From the NCBI GenBank assembly GCA_012026715.1, contig VEPB01000162.1, positions 1 through 16,274 of the forward strand: 16,274 nucleotides of DNA. The letters run 5' to 3'. The position numbers and the translations under genes were made by a program. A model generated the notes under the pieces. That model was not told where the DNA came from and searched no databases. It saw nothing but the letters and a program-made list of their open reading frames with translations. Positions 7,722-14,734 of this stretch are shown one piece after another (the first letter of the stretch is position 1; every line of letters begins with the position of its first letter). The DNA comes from Methylococcaceae bacterium. Its GTDB lineage: Bacteria > Pseudomonadota > Gammaproteobacteria > Methylococcales > Methylococcaceae.

Positions 7722-7769
7722 TCGTCACCTCCCCCTTCCTGCCGCCACGCCGACGGGATCTCATCGATC

Positions 7770-9212
7770 ATGGCTTCCGTCACCCTCTACTGGCACGACT
7801 ACGAGACTTTCGGAGCCGACCCCCGCCGCGCCCGGCCCTGCCAATTCGCCGGCCTGCGTACCGATGCGGATTTCAACCCCATCGGCGAGCCCCTCGTGCT
7901 GTATTGTCAGCCGGCCCGCGACGTTCTGCCGGCGCCTGAGGCCTGCCTCATCACCGGGATCACGCCGCAGAAGGCCCTCGCCGAGGGTATTCCCGAAGCC
8001 CGCTTCATCACCCGGATCCACGCGGAGCTGAGCCGGCCGGGTACCTGCGGCCTGGGCTACAACACCCTGCGGTTCGACGACGAAGTCACTCGTCACACGC
8101 TCTACCGCAATCTCTTCGATGCCTACGAACGGGAGTGGCGCAACGGCAATTCCCGCTGGGACATCATCGACATGGTGAGGGCCACCGCCGCCCTGCGACC
8201 CGATGGCATCGAATGGCCGACCGACGAGAACGGCAAACCCAGTTTCAAGCTGGAACGGTTGACAGCCGCCAACGGCATCGCGCACCAAGGCGCCCACGAC
8301 GCACTGGCCGACGTTAGAGCGACGGTGGAATTAGCCCGACTGATCCGAAATCGCCAGCCCCGCCTCTACGATTTTCTGTGGCAGCACCGCGACAAACGAT
8401 CGGCCTTTGAGCTGCTGAAACTGGGCCGTTTAGAACCGGTGCTGCACGTTTCCGAAAAGTTTTCCGCCGAGCGCCGCTGCCTCGCGGTGGTGGTGGCCCT
8501 GGCCCGACATCCCACCAATCAGAACGGAATCATCGTCTACGATCTGGCCGCCGATCCGGCGCCGTTGCTGGATCTGGATGCCGAGGAAATCCGCCGGCGT
8601 TTGTATACCCGTGCCGAGGACCTGCCGGCAGGAACCGAGCGAATCCCGCTGAAAACGGTGCACCTCACCCGCTGCCCGGTGCTGGCGCCAATCACCACCC
8701 TGCGCCCTGCCGACGCCGACCGGCTGACTTTGGACATGGACCGCTGCCGAGCGCATCTGGCGCCGCTGCGCGAGGTCGCCGAACTGGCCGCAAAGCTGGA
8801 CGAGGTGTTTTCGGCACCGCCTCCGGAACCGCCGGACGGCCGCGATCCGGATCTGATGCTGTACGGCGGTGGCTTCTTCTCCGATCACGACCGGCAGTTG
8901 CTGGCCCGCATCCGCGACATGCCTGCGCATCAATTGTCCGCGCTGGAACCTCGGTTCGACGACCCCAGGCTACCGGAAATGCTGTTCCGCTATCGCGCCC
9001 GCAATTTCCCTGAAACGCTGGCCGGTGAAGAGTTGGATCGCTGGGAACTGCTGCGCCGGCGCCGTCTGACCGAACCTGGCGCCGGCGCAAACATCGTGTT
9101 GGCGTCTTACCTCGGCACCGTAAATCAGCTACTGGGAAGTCCGGATCTGCCCGACCGCGACCGCGCCATCCTGGCCGATTTGGAAGCCTACGGCCGGGAA
9201 ATCCTCCGTTAG
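7770..9212 (+). CDS. sbcB: Exodeoxyribonuclease I
   Basis: Processive 3'-to-5' single-strand DNA exonuclease of the DnaQ (DEDDh) superfamily, used in recombination and mismatch repair. The product is 480 residues against 475 in E. coli. The catalytic residues visible are Asp10 and Glu12 (WHDYETFG), Asp103 (GYNTLRFDDE), and His176 and Asp181 (GAHDALADV). All are shifted by 5 from the E. coli numbering, which supports ATG 7770 as the start. The rest covers the SH3-like and helical C-terminal domains (PVLAPITTLRPADADRL is typical of the family). The frame lies downstream of a strong hairpin, so it probably has its own promoter, though I found no convincing one. A Shine-Dalgarno is not obvious. 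Confidence 0.95.
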   Translation: MASVTLYWHDYETFGADPRRARPCQFAGLRTDADFNPIGEPLVLYCQPARDVLPAPEACLITGITPQKALAEGIPEARFITRIHAELSRPGTCGLGYNTLRFDDEVTRHTLYRNLFDAYEREWRNGNSRWDIIDMVRATAALRPDGIEWPTDENGKPSFKLERLTAANGIAHQGAHDALADVRATVELARLIRNRQPRLYDFLWQHRDKRSAFELLKLGRLEPVLHVSEKFSAERRCLAVVVALARHPTNQNGIIVYDLAADPAPLLDLDAEEIRRRLYTRAEDLPAGTERIPLKTVHLTRCPVLAPITTLRPADADRLTLDMDRCRAHLAPLREVAELAAKLDEVFSAPPPEPPDGRDPDLMLYGGGFFSDHDRQLLARIRDMPAHQLSALEPRFDDPRLPEMLFRYRARNFPETLAGEELDRWELLRRRRLTEPGAGANIVLASYLGTVNQLLGSPDLPDRDRAILADLEAYGREILR

Positions 9213-9238
9213 CGACGATGCCTGAAGTCCTTTATACT
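9209..9238 (+). promoter_or_regulatory. Possible promoter of the mxaD-like gene
   Basis: A good -10-like TATACT (9233-9238) lies just after the sbcB stop. The -35 region is poor: TTAGCG at 9209-9214 with 18-bp spacing. Transcription would start near 9245, giving a leader of about 67 nt to ATG 9312. The first element overlaps the end of sbcB. Confidence 0.35.
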
Positions 9239-9311
9239 AGCGCCCGTTTTGGCCGGTCCGAGCCGATGGGCCGCGGCCACGATTCCTGATCCCCATCCTT
9301 TGGAGTATCCC

Positions 9312-9842
9312 ATGAAGAAGCTGACCATCCTGGCCGCGACCCTGGCCTTCACCTGGGTAGGCGTTGCCCATGCCCACGGCCCTTCTCGGCAAAAGCTGAC
9401 CGAGACGGTCGAGATCAACGCGCCGCCGGCCAAGGTGTGGGGAATCATCAAGGATTTCGCCAACCCCCACGCCTGGATGCCCATGGTGGCCAGCACGCAT
9501 GCCGAGGGCGGCAATGCGCCTGGCGCCACCCGCGAACTGACCCTAAAGAGCGGCGGCGTCATCAAGGAAGAGCTGAAAAGCTATGAGGACGACAAGATGA
9601 GCTTTGCCTACAAGATCAGCGAAAACCCCGACTGCAAAGTTCTGCCGGTCAACAACTACTCCTCCAACATCGAGGTGGAAGCTTCCGGCAGCGGCTCCAA
9701 GGTCACCTGGAACGGCGCCTACTACCGCTGCTTCCTGCAGAACAACCCGCCGCCCGACCAGAATGAAGAATCGGCCAACAAGGCGGTCAAGACGGTCTAC
9801 ACCGAAAGCCTGGCCCATCTGAAAGCCCTGGCCGAGAAATGA
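9312..9842 (+). CDS. Secreted SRPBCC/START-fold protein, MxaD-like
   Basis: A 176-residue periplasmic protein. It has a clear Sec signal peptide (MKKLTILAATLAFTWVGVAHA, likely cut after residue 21), followed by an SRPBCC domain: VEINAPPAKVWGIIKDFANPHAWMP, ATRELTLKSGGVIKEELKSY, and LPVNNYSSNIEVEASGSGSKVTWNGAYYR. These segments resemble MxaD, the periplasmic protein reported to help electron transfer from methanol dehydrogenase to its cytochrome. I recognise this from memory of the family, not from an alignment. Two cysteines remain after cleavage (Cys108, Cys140) and could form a disulfide. TGGAG precedes ATG 9312, which sets the start; the frame extends upstream without sense. It is followed after 1 nt by the YVTN gene and by a terminator inside that gene. 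An SRPBCC protein of another role is possible. Confidence 0.75.
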   Translation: MKKLTILAATLAFTWVGVAHAHGPSRQKLTETVEINAPPAKVWGIIKDFANPHAWMPMVASTHAEGGNAPGATRELTLKSGGVIKEELKSYEDDKMSFAYKISENPDCKVLPVNNYSSNIEVEASGSGSKVTWNGAYYRCFLQNNPPPDQNEESANKAVKTVYTESLAHLKALAEK

Positions 9843-9843
9843 C

Positions 9844-10830
9844 ATGGAGCGGTCAGGACTCTCATCGAGCCTGACGGGGAAGGCGGCGGTACTCACCGCC
9901 GCCTTTTTTGTTGGCTCGTCCAATACCAGCGCCACCCCCTTCGCCTACATCACCAACCAGAAAGCCAACAGCGTTTCGATCATCGACACGGCGACGGGGA
10001 CCGTCACCAAGACGGTCAACCTCAAGCCGGGTACGGAACCGGCCGGAGTGGCGGTCAGCGCCAATGGCAGCCGTATCTGCATCGCCAATCCGACCGCCAA
10101 GACCGTTACCGTGATCGATGGCTCCAGCCAGACCGTCGCCGCCGAAATTTCCGCCGGCAGCGGCCCGGTGGGGATCGCCGTGGACGCCAAGGGTGAAGTC
10201 GGCTATGCCGCCGACTGGTACGAGCATTATCTGGCCGTGCTGGACCTCAAGTCGAACAGCGTGATCGGCAAAATCCCGGTGGGCCACTCCCCCGCGGGAG
10301 TTGTCATCAGCGCCGACGGCAGCAAGGTCTACGTCGCCAATCGGGACGACAACAGCGTGTCGGAGATCGACGCCAAGACCCGTGCAGTCACCCGCACGGT
10401 GACCGTCGGTAAACACCCCTTCGGGCTTCTGCTGGACCGCACAGAAAAGACCTTGTACAGCGCCAATGTGGAGAGCAACGACGTATCCGTGGTCGATCTG
10501 GCTCGCATGCAGGTGGTCGGCACCGTCGCGGTGGGAGACCGTCCCTATGCCTTGGCGGCGGCCGGCGACCGCTTGTTCGTGACGGTACAGTACGATAATG
10601 CGGTATCGGTGGTGGACCCCAAGGCGCTCAAGACCGTGGGCAAAATCGCGGTGGGCGAATATCCCGAGGGCATCGCGACCCACCCGGACGGCAATCATGT
10701 CTACGTCGCCAACTGGTTCAGCAATAGCGTATCGGTGATCGACGCCACCGCCCTGAAGGTCGTCAACACGATTCCCACCGGGGACGGCAGCCGGGCATTC
10801 GGCGCCTTCATCGGCCCGAGGGAACGCTGA
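9844..10830 (+). CDS. Secreted seven-repeat YVTN beta-propeller protein (YncE-like)
   Basis: A 328-residue protein with an N-terminal signal peptide: MERSGLSSSLTGK, then the hydrophobic AAVLTAAFFVG, with likely cleavage near TSA-TP. Seven repeats of the form YVANxxSNSVSVIDxxTxxV follow (the first AYITNQKANSVSIID, the last YVANWFSNSVSVIDATALKV), enough for a complete seven-bladed propeller. No enzyme or haem motif is seen. Such proteins often accompany periplasmic quinoprotein or metal-handling systems as binding partners, but no function can be assigned. ATG 9844 starts 1 nt after the mxaD-like stop with only a weak GAG upstream, suggesting translational coupling. An intrinsic-terminator-shaped hairpin lies within codons 13-22. 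There is no alternative in-frame ATG or GTG between the hairpin and the propeller, so the early start is required for a signal peptide. Confidence 0.85.
   Translation: MERSGLSSSLTGKAAVLTAAFFVGSSNTSATPFAYITNQKANSVSIIDTATGTVTKTVNLKPGTEPAGVAVSANGSRICIANPTAKTVTVIDGSSQTVAAEISAGSGPVGIAVDAKGEVGYAADWYEHYLAVLDLKSNSVIGKIPVGHSPAGVVISADGSKVYVANRDDNSVSEIDAKTRAVTRTVTVGKHPFGLLLDRTEKTLYSANVESNDVSVVDLARMQVVGTVAVGDRPYALAAAGDRLFVTVQYDNAVSVVDPKALKTVGKIAVGEYPEGIATHPDGNHVYVANWFSNSVSVIDATALKVVNTIPTGDGSRAFGAFIGPRER
9880..9909 (+). terminator. Intrinsic terminator (or attenuator) inside the YVTN signal-peptide codons
   Basis: GGCGGCGGT (9882-9890), loop ACTC, ACCGCCGCC (9895-9903), then six T (9904-9909). Flanking AA extends the stem to 11 bp by pairing with the first two T. 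This is a canonical Rho-independent terminator 38 bp after the mxaD-like stop, yet it lies inside the next coding region. It should end most transcripts after the mxaD-like gene unless translation or another factor prevents folding. Confidence 0.8.
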
Positions 10831-10840
10831 CCGGGCAGCC

Positions 10841-11872
10841 ATGCAGGGGCTTTGGCTCGATGGTGGACGACTGACTTACCGGGACGATCTGCCCGTCCCC
10901 CGGCCGGCAGCTGGCGAAGCGCTGATCCGGGTCCGCCTCGCCGGCATCTGCGGCACCGACTTGCAGTTGCTGGCAGGCTACTACCCCTTCGAAGGCATTC
11001 CCGGCCACGAATTCGTCGGCGAGGTGGTCACCGCCGCCGATCCGGGCTGGGTCGGCCAGCGGGTGGTGGGTGAGATTAATCTCTTCTGTGGCCGCTGCGC
11101 GACCTGCGCCGCCGGCCGTCACCGCCACTGCGAGCGACGTTCCGTCTTGGGGATCCGGGATCACCACGGTGCTTTCGCCGAATATCTCACACTGCCGGTT
11201 CTCAATCTTCACCGAATCCCGGATTCGGTGCCGGACGAAAAGGCGGTGTTCACCGAACCGCTGGCCGCCGCGCTGCAGATTCAATCTCAGGTGGCCATCG
11301 GACCAGATCAGCGGGTGCTTTTGATCGGCGCTGGCCGCCTCGGTCAGCTGATTGCCCCAACCCTCGCCCTGACCGGCTGCCAATTGGAGGTCTCGGCGCG
11401 CTATCCGACGCAACGCCGACTTCTGCGAGCCCAAGGCATCCCCACACTGGAAGCTGACGAAATCCCGGCCACGAAGTATGACATAGCGATCGAAGCCACC
11501 GGATCGGCCGATGGGTTTCGTGAGGCGTGCAGAGCGGTCCGTCCGGCGGGAACCATCGTGCTGAAGTCCACCTACCGCGATAGTGTCGCGGTCGATCTGG
11601 CAAAGCTGGTCGTCGATGAGATCCGCGTGGTTGGTTCCCGTTGCGGAGACTTTGGCCCAGCCCTGGATTTGCTGGAGCGGGGCCTGATCGATCCCGCCGG
11701 ATTGATTGCTGAACGACTACCCCTGAACGATGGCCCGGAAGCGTTTCGCAACGCGGCCTTGCCAGGAGCGCTAAAGGTCTTATTGGCGCCGCTCAGCGCC
11801 TTGGACTCACCGCATTCGGACAGCCCGGAATTTGCGGCACCCGGTCGAGGAACCGCAAACTCCCGACGGTGA
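10841..11872 (+). CDS. Zinc-dependent medium-chain alcohol dehydrogenase family protein
   Basis: A 343-residue MDR oxidoreductase. Catalytic zinc ligands are visible at Cys37 (GICGTD), His56-Glu57 (GHEF) and Glu139 (TEPLAAAL). The structural zinc site is complete: Cys83, Cys86, Cys89 and Cys97. The Rossmann loop is GAGRLGQL (163-170). At the end of the second beta strand the usual acidic residue is replaced by Ala-Arg (SARYPTQRR), which favours NADP(H) over NAD(H). The substrate is not evident; the family includes sorbitol, threonine and benzyl alcohol dehydrogenases. The last 28 or so residues (SALDSPHSDSPEF...) form a low-similarity Ser/Pro-rich tail. No signal peptide, so cytoplasmic, unlike its two upstream neighbours. 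ATG lies 10 bp after the YVTN stop with a weak ribosome site, so it is probably cotranscribed. Confidence 0.85.
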   Translation: MQGLWLDGGRLTYRDDLPVPRPAAGEALIRVRLAGICGTDLQLLAGYYPFEGIPGHEFVGEVVTAADPGWVGQRVVGEINLFCGRCATCAAGRHRHCERRSVLGIRDHHGAFAEYLTLPVLNLHRIPDSVPDEKAVFTEPLAAALQIQSQVAIGPDQRVLLIGAGRLGQLIAPTLALTGCQLEVSARYPTQRRLLRAQGIPTLEADEIPATKYDIAIEATGSADGFREACRAVRPAGTIVLKSTYRDSVAVDLAKLVVDEIRVVGSRCGDFGPALDLLERGLIDPAGLIAERLPLNDGPEAFRNAALPGALKVLLAPLSALDSPHSDSPEFAAPGRGTANSRR

Positions 11873-11923
11873 AACAAACGGACCGGAACCAGCCGTGAAA
11901 CGGCAAGTCCGGCCCGGCGGAGC

Positions 11924-12484
11924 TTAGCGGTATGCAGCCGCCAGATTGTTGAACAAGGCCCGGCTCATGCCGGTGATCTTGAGGAATTTTTCAAGCTCGG
12001 CGTGCAGGCTGGAGTCTTGAAAGGATTGCTGCATGATGATCAGCGAGAATCCCAAAATCGCGTTGACAGCACCAACGGCATCGGTGCGTGCTTTCGGATC
12101 GTCCCGGAACAATTCGTCCAAATCCGCCAACAGTAAGTCCCCGATCAGGGTCGTGCCACCTGCCATGAATTCGACCGGCAGCTTCACCTTGACGTGAACG
12201 TCGCCCACCCGATGCATCGCCTTGGTATATTCGGAATCGTAAGTTCCTGAAAAGAGCGACGTGAGCCAACGGAGATGGGTCTGCTTCAACACGTCGATAC
12301 GCCCTTCGAGGAACGGCGACGCCTCTTTGATTGTCGACAAGGTTCCGTAAAAGGCATCGGTGATCTTGGACAGCCGCGGCACAATGACCGGGGCCAGCGA
12401 TTTCAGGATTTCTTCCCGCTCCGGCGTCAAGCCGGCGAATTGTTTGGCATATTCGGTCATATGTTCAAAATTGATGTCACTCAT
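11924..12484 (-). CDS. Stand-alone sensor globin (protoglobin domain)
   Basis: A 186-residue single-domain globin of the globin-coupled-sensor/protoglobin type. Such haem proteins bind O2, NO or CO. The family pattern is seen in LTPEREEILKSLAPVIVPRLSKITDAFYGTL (19-49), the LRWLTSLFSGTYDSEYTKAMHRVGDVHVKVKLPVEFMAGG block (71-110), and a C-terminal helix LGFSLIIMQQSF. His97 in DVHVKVKLP is the expected proximal haem ligand; Tyr46 and Trp73 sit where distal-pocket aromatics are found. Globin-coupled sensors normally carry a methyl-accepting, GGDEF or kinase output domain, and here there is none. The product is cytoplasmic. ATG 12482-12484 is preferred; an in-frame Met at residue 9 is an alternative. 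It has its own promoter at 12557-12584 and is convergent with the dehydrogenase gene. Confidence 0.85.
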   Translation of the reverse strand: MSDINFEHMTEYAKQFAGLTPEREEILKSLAPVIVPRLSKITDAFYGTLSTIKEASPFLEGRIDVLKQTHLRWLTSLFSGTYDSEYTKAMHRVGDVHVKVKLPVEFMAGGTTLIGDLLLADLDELFRDDPKARTDAVGAVNAILGFSLIIMQQSFQDSSLHAELEKFLKITGMSRALFNNLAAAYR

Positions 12485-12556
12485 TGGGGTGGGTTCCGTT
12501 ATTAGTCCGTAACGATCAGTGCGGTCCGCTGAGGGGGAAAGGAAAAAGACCCCTTA

Positions 12557-12584
12557 GGTATAGCATCTGAACCGGATCTGTAAA
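12557..12584 (-). promoter_or_regulatory. Predicted sigma70 promoter of the sensor globin
   Basis: On the minus strand TTTACA (12579-12584) and TATACC (12557-12562) are separated by 16 bp, with the start of transcription expected near 12550. This lies in the 129-bp gap after the acyl-CoA ligase stop, so the globin can be transcribed independently of the ligase. Confidence 0.5.
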
Positions 12585-12613
12585 TGACGAACGCCCCCGC
12601 GCTTGCCCGACAC

Positions 12614-14158
12614 CTAATCGAGTCCGCGGATTCCCCGCTCCACCTCCCCGTGCAATCTGAGTTGACGCTTGAGCACCTTGCCCGCGGCGTTACGCGGCAG
12701 TTCATCCAAAAAAATCACCTTGCGCGGCACCTGATGCCTTCCTAACTGCTGCCGGCACCAGCCGCGAATCGCCCCCTCCGTGGCCGCCGAACCAGCCTCC
12801 ACCACCACGAAAGCCACCGGTATTTCCCCATGGAGCTCCTCCAGTTCGCCCACGACGGCGACCTCCCTGATTCCGGGATACTGGTGTATCACCTCTTCAA
12901 CCACACGCGGGTAGACATTCATGCCATTGACGATGATGAGGTCCTTTTTTCGGTCGACGATACTGAAATAGCCGTCTTCATCCTCGGTTCCGATGTCGCC
13001 GGTCAGAAACCAGCCGTCCCGGAACACCTCGCGGGTCGCGTCGGGCTGATTCCAGTAACCTTTCATGACATTCGCGCCGCGCACGGCGATTTCTCCCGCC
13101 TCGCCCCTGGGCAGCGACCCCACTCCCTCCTCGCCGACGATGCGCATTTCCACGCCGGGCACCGCCAATCCCACCGTCCCAGGTTTGGTTTTACCGCCGA
13201 TCGGATTGACGCAGGTGACTGGCGAACATTCGGTCGGACCATCACCCTCGTACACTTTCTGACCGAAATAGGCTTCGAATCGCCGCATCACCTCCACCGG
13301 CATGGCGGCGCCCCCAGAAACGCAGGCCCGCAGCGAAGCCAGCAGCGGCACGCGGTCCGGCTTGAGCCGCAACAGGACGCTATACATGCTGGGCACGCCG
13401 AGGAACACCGTGACCCCATGCGAATGAATCGTTTGCGCGACCTGCTCCGGTTCAAAGCGCGGCAGCGGAACGATGGCACAACCACAGGTCAAGGGCGTCA
13501 GCATGCCGACGGTCGCGGCAAATGCATGAAACATCGGCAAGACCACAAGCACCACGTCGGTGCCCGGTTGCCACTTCATGGCGGCCTGCACGCTGGCCAC
13601 ATTGGCGAGCAAATTGCCGTGGGTCAGCATGGCCCCCTTCGGCTTGCCGGTCGTACCCGACGTGTAGATGATGACCGCCAGGTCTTCCTCGGGGTCGAAC
13701 TCGAAATCCGACGGAGAGTCAGTGGACTGCAGCAGTTTCTCCCATGACAGAGCGCCCTCCACCTCCGCACCGATCGATACGGTGAATTCCAAGGAATCGA
13801 CGGCCTTGCTGAGCGCGATCGCCTGATCCGAGAAAATGGCCTGGAAAATTAGCCCCTTCGCCGTGCAGTCATTCAGGATGAATCCGATCTCACCCGGCGT
13901 GAGCAGCAGGTTGATGGGAACCACCACGGCGCCGGCCTTGACGATACCGGCGTATGCGACCGCAAAAAATTCGGAGTTGCTGCAATAAAGGCCGATACGG
14001 TCGCCCTTGGCGACACCCGACGCCACTAGCGACGCGGCGATGGCATCGGAGTCGCGATCAAAGGTCGCGTAATCGACAACACCGGACGAACCGATGATGG
14101 CGGCATGATCTGGATATTTCCGGGCGGACGCCCGAAGCGCATGAGCGAGCGAAATCAT
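12614..14158 (-). CDS. Long-chain fatty-acid-CoA ligase-like AMP-binding enzyme
   Basis: ANL-superfamily ligase of 514 residues. It activates a carboxylic acid as an acyl-adenylate and transfers it to CoA. The P-loop-like motif YTSGTTGKPKGAMLTHGN is at 165-182. The A5 motif reads YEGDGPTECSP (303-313) rather than the common YGxTE. Next come GWFLTGDIG (382-390) and the hinge VDRKKDLIIVNGMNVYP (401-417). The catalytic lysine is Lys494 in NAAGKVLKR. The domain content and the length fit FadD-like or medium/long-chain acyl-CoA synthetases, but substrate chain length cannot be read. An aryl or other acid ligase remains possible. ATG 14156-14158 gives a normal N terminus with a weak ribosome site. 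It is upstream of the globin and downstream of the lipoprotein terminator. Confidence 0.85.
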   Translation of the reverse strand: MISLAHALRASARKYPDHAAIIGSSGVVDYATFDRDSDAIAASLVASGVAKGDRIGLYCSNSEFFAVAYAGIVKAGAVVVPINLLLTPGEIGFILNDCTAKGLIFQAIFSDQAIALSKAVDSLEFTVSIGAEVEGALSWEKLLQSTDSPSDFEFDPEEDLAVIIYTSGTTGKPKGAMLTHGNLLANVASVQAAMKWQPGTDVVLVVLPMFHAFAATVGMLTPLTCGCAIVPLPRFEPEQVAQTIHSHGVTVFLGVPSMYSVLLRLKPDRVPLLASLRACVSGGAAMPVEVMRRFEAYFGQKVYEGDGPTECSPVTCVNPIGGKTKPGTVGLAVPGVEMRIVGEEGVGSLPRGEAGEIAVRGANVMKGYWNQPDATREVFRDGWFLTGDIGTEDEDGYFSIVDRKKDLIIVNGMNVYPRVVEEVIHQYPGIREVAVVGELEELHGEIPVAFVVVEAGSAATEGAIRGWCRQQLGRHQVPRKVIFLDELPRNAAGKVLKRQLRLHGEVERGIRGLD

Positions 14159-14192
14159 CGGATGTAATCGGGACCGCCCCCAGCGGCGTCTG

Positions 14193-14219
14193 AAAAGGCC
14201 GGCACGTCCTGCGCCGGCC
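14193..14219 (-). terminator. Rho-independent terminator after the glycine-zipper gene
   Basis: On the minus strand GGCCGGC (14213-14219), a 9-nt loop and GCCGGCC (14197-14203) are followed by four T (14193-14196). It begins 9 bp after the lipoprotein stop and before the acyl-CoA ligase, so the two genes are probably separate transcription units. The T tract is short. Confidence 0.65.
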
Positions 14220-14228
14220 GGTTTGACC

Positions 14229-14627
14229 TCAGTTGATCACGTTGTGCCCGCGACCGCGAAGGCAATTGATGAAGGCGCGCTTGTATTGGTTGTCGGCGTC
14301 CAGCCCCTGGTAGGCGCCGCCGCCAATGCCACCGGAAGCAGCACCAATGGCCGCACCCGCTCCGGGATTGCCGGTAACGGCGCCGATTGCCGCGCCTGTT
14401 GCCGCACCGAGCAAAGCGCCACCCGCCACACCCATGGCGGTTTCCTTACCGGTGCTGGCAGCCTGCTTGGCGAGCATTTCGCACTCGTACCGGTCTTGCG
14501 GCAAGCGAGCCGCGTTCGGATCGTTATATGTATCCACGGCAGGTTGATAGCCTCCATAGGTCGCGCAGCCACTCACGATAACAGTGGCAGCAAGGACCGA
14601 GGCAAAAACCGAAAACTTCTTGAACAT
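14229..14627 (-). CDS. Glycine-zipper outer-membrane-type lipoprotein
   Basis: A 132-residue lipoprotein. It has a signal peptide MFKKFSVFASVLAATVIVSGC with lipobox VSGC (Cys21); Ala at +2 predicts outer-membrane sorting. A glycine-zipper membrane segment with GxxxG-like repeats spans residues 66-104. A flanking pair of cysteines, Cys49 (RYECEML) and Cys122 (AFINCLRGRGHNV), is typical of this small family and could form a disulfide. Glycine-zipper lipoproteins resemble SlyB/Rick_17kDa antigens and are linked to envelope integrity; the exact role here is unknown. The frame is open 19 codons further upstream, but ATG at 14625-14627 has a good GAGGG ribosome site and starts the signal peptide. 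A terminator follows. Confidence 0.85.
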   Translation of the reverse strand: MFKKFSVFASVLAATVIVSGCATYGGYQPAVDTYNDPNAARLPQDRYECEMLAKQAASTGKETAMGVAGGALLGAATGAAIGAVTGNPGAGAAIGAASGGIGGGAYQGLDADNQYKRAFINCLRGRGHNVIN

Positions 14628-14734
14628 GGAACCCTCGCAGGAAAATGGATGAACCACTGATTTAGCGCACCACGGCACAGGCACCGCGGGAAAACCAAGT
14701 GTAGCCAGTGTCGGCTGAGTCGCTTAAGGCCGGC

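Noticed and set aside
9862..10842. 326-codon minus-strand frame opposite the YVTN gene
   Set aside because: It mirrors the propeller repeats on the opposite strand, so its own repetitiveness is inherited. No ribosome site or recognisable domain.
11879..11917. GC-rich potential stem-loop between the dehydrogenase and globin genes, considered as a bidirectional terminator
   Set aside because: Only short 5-bp stems (CGGAC/GTCCG, GCCGT/ACGGC) and no T run on either strand, so it is not separable from chance in GC-rich DNA.
12830..13747. 305-codon plus-strand frame opposite the acyl-CoA ligase
   Set aside because: The ligase motifs on the minus strand explain the region, and the antisense product is His/Arg-rich with no fold signature.
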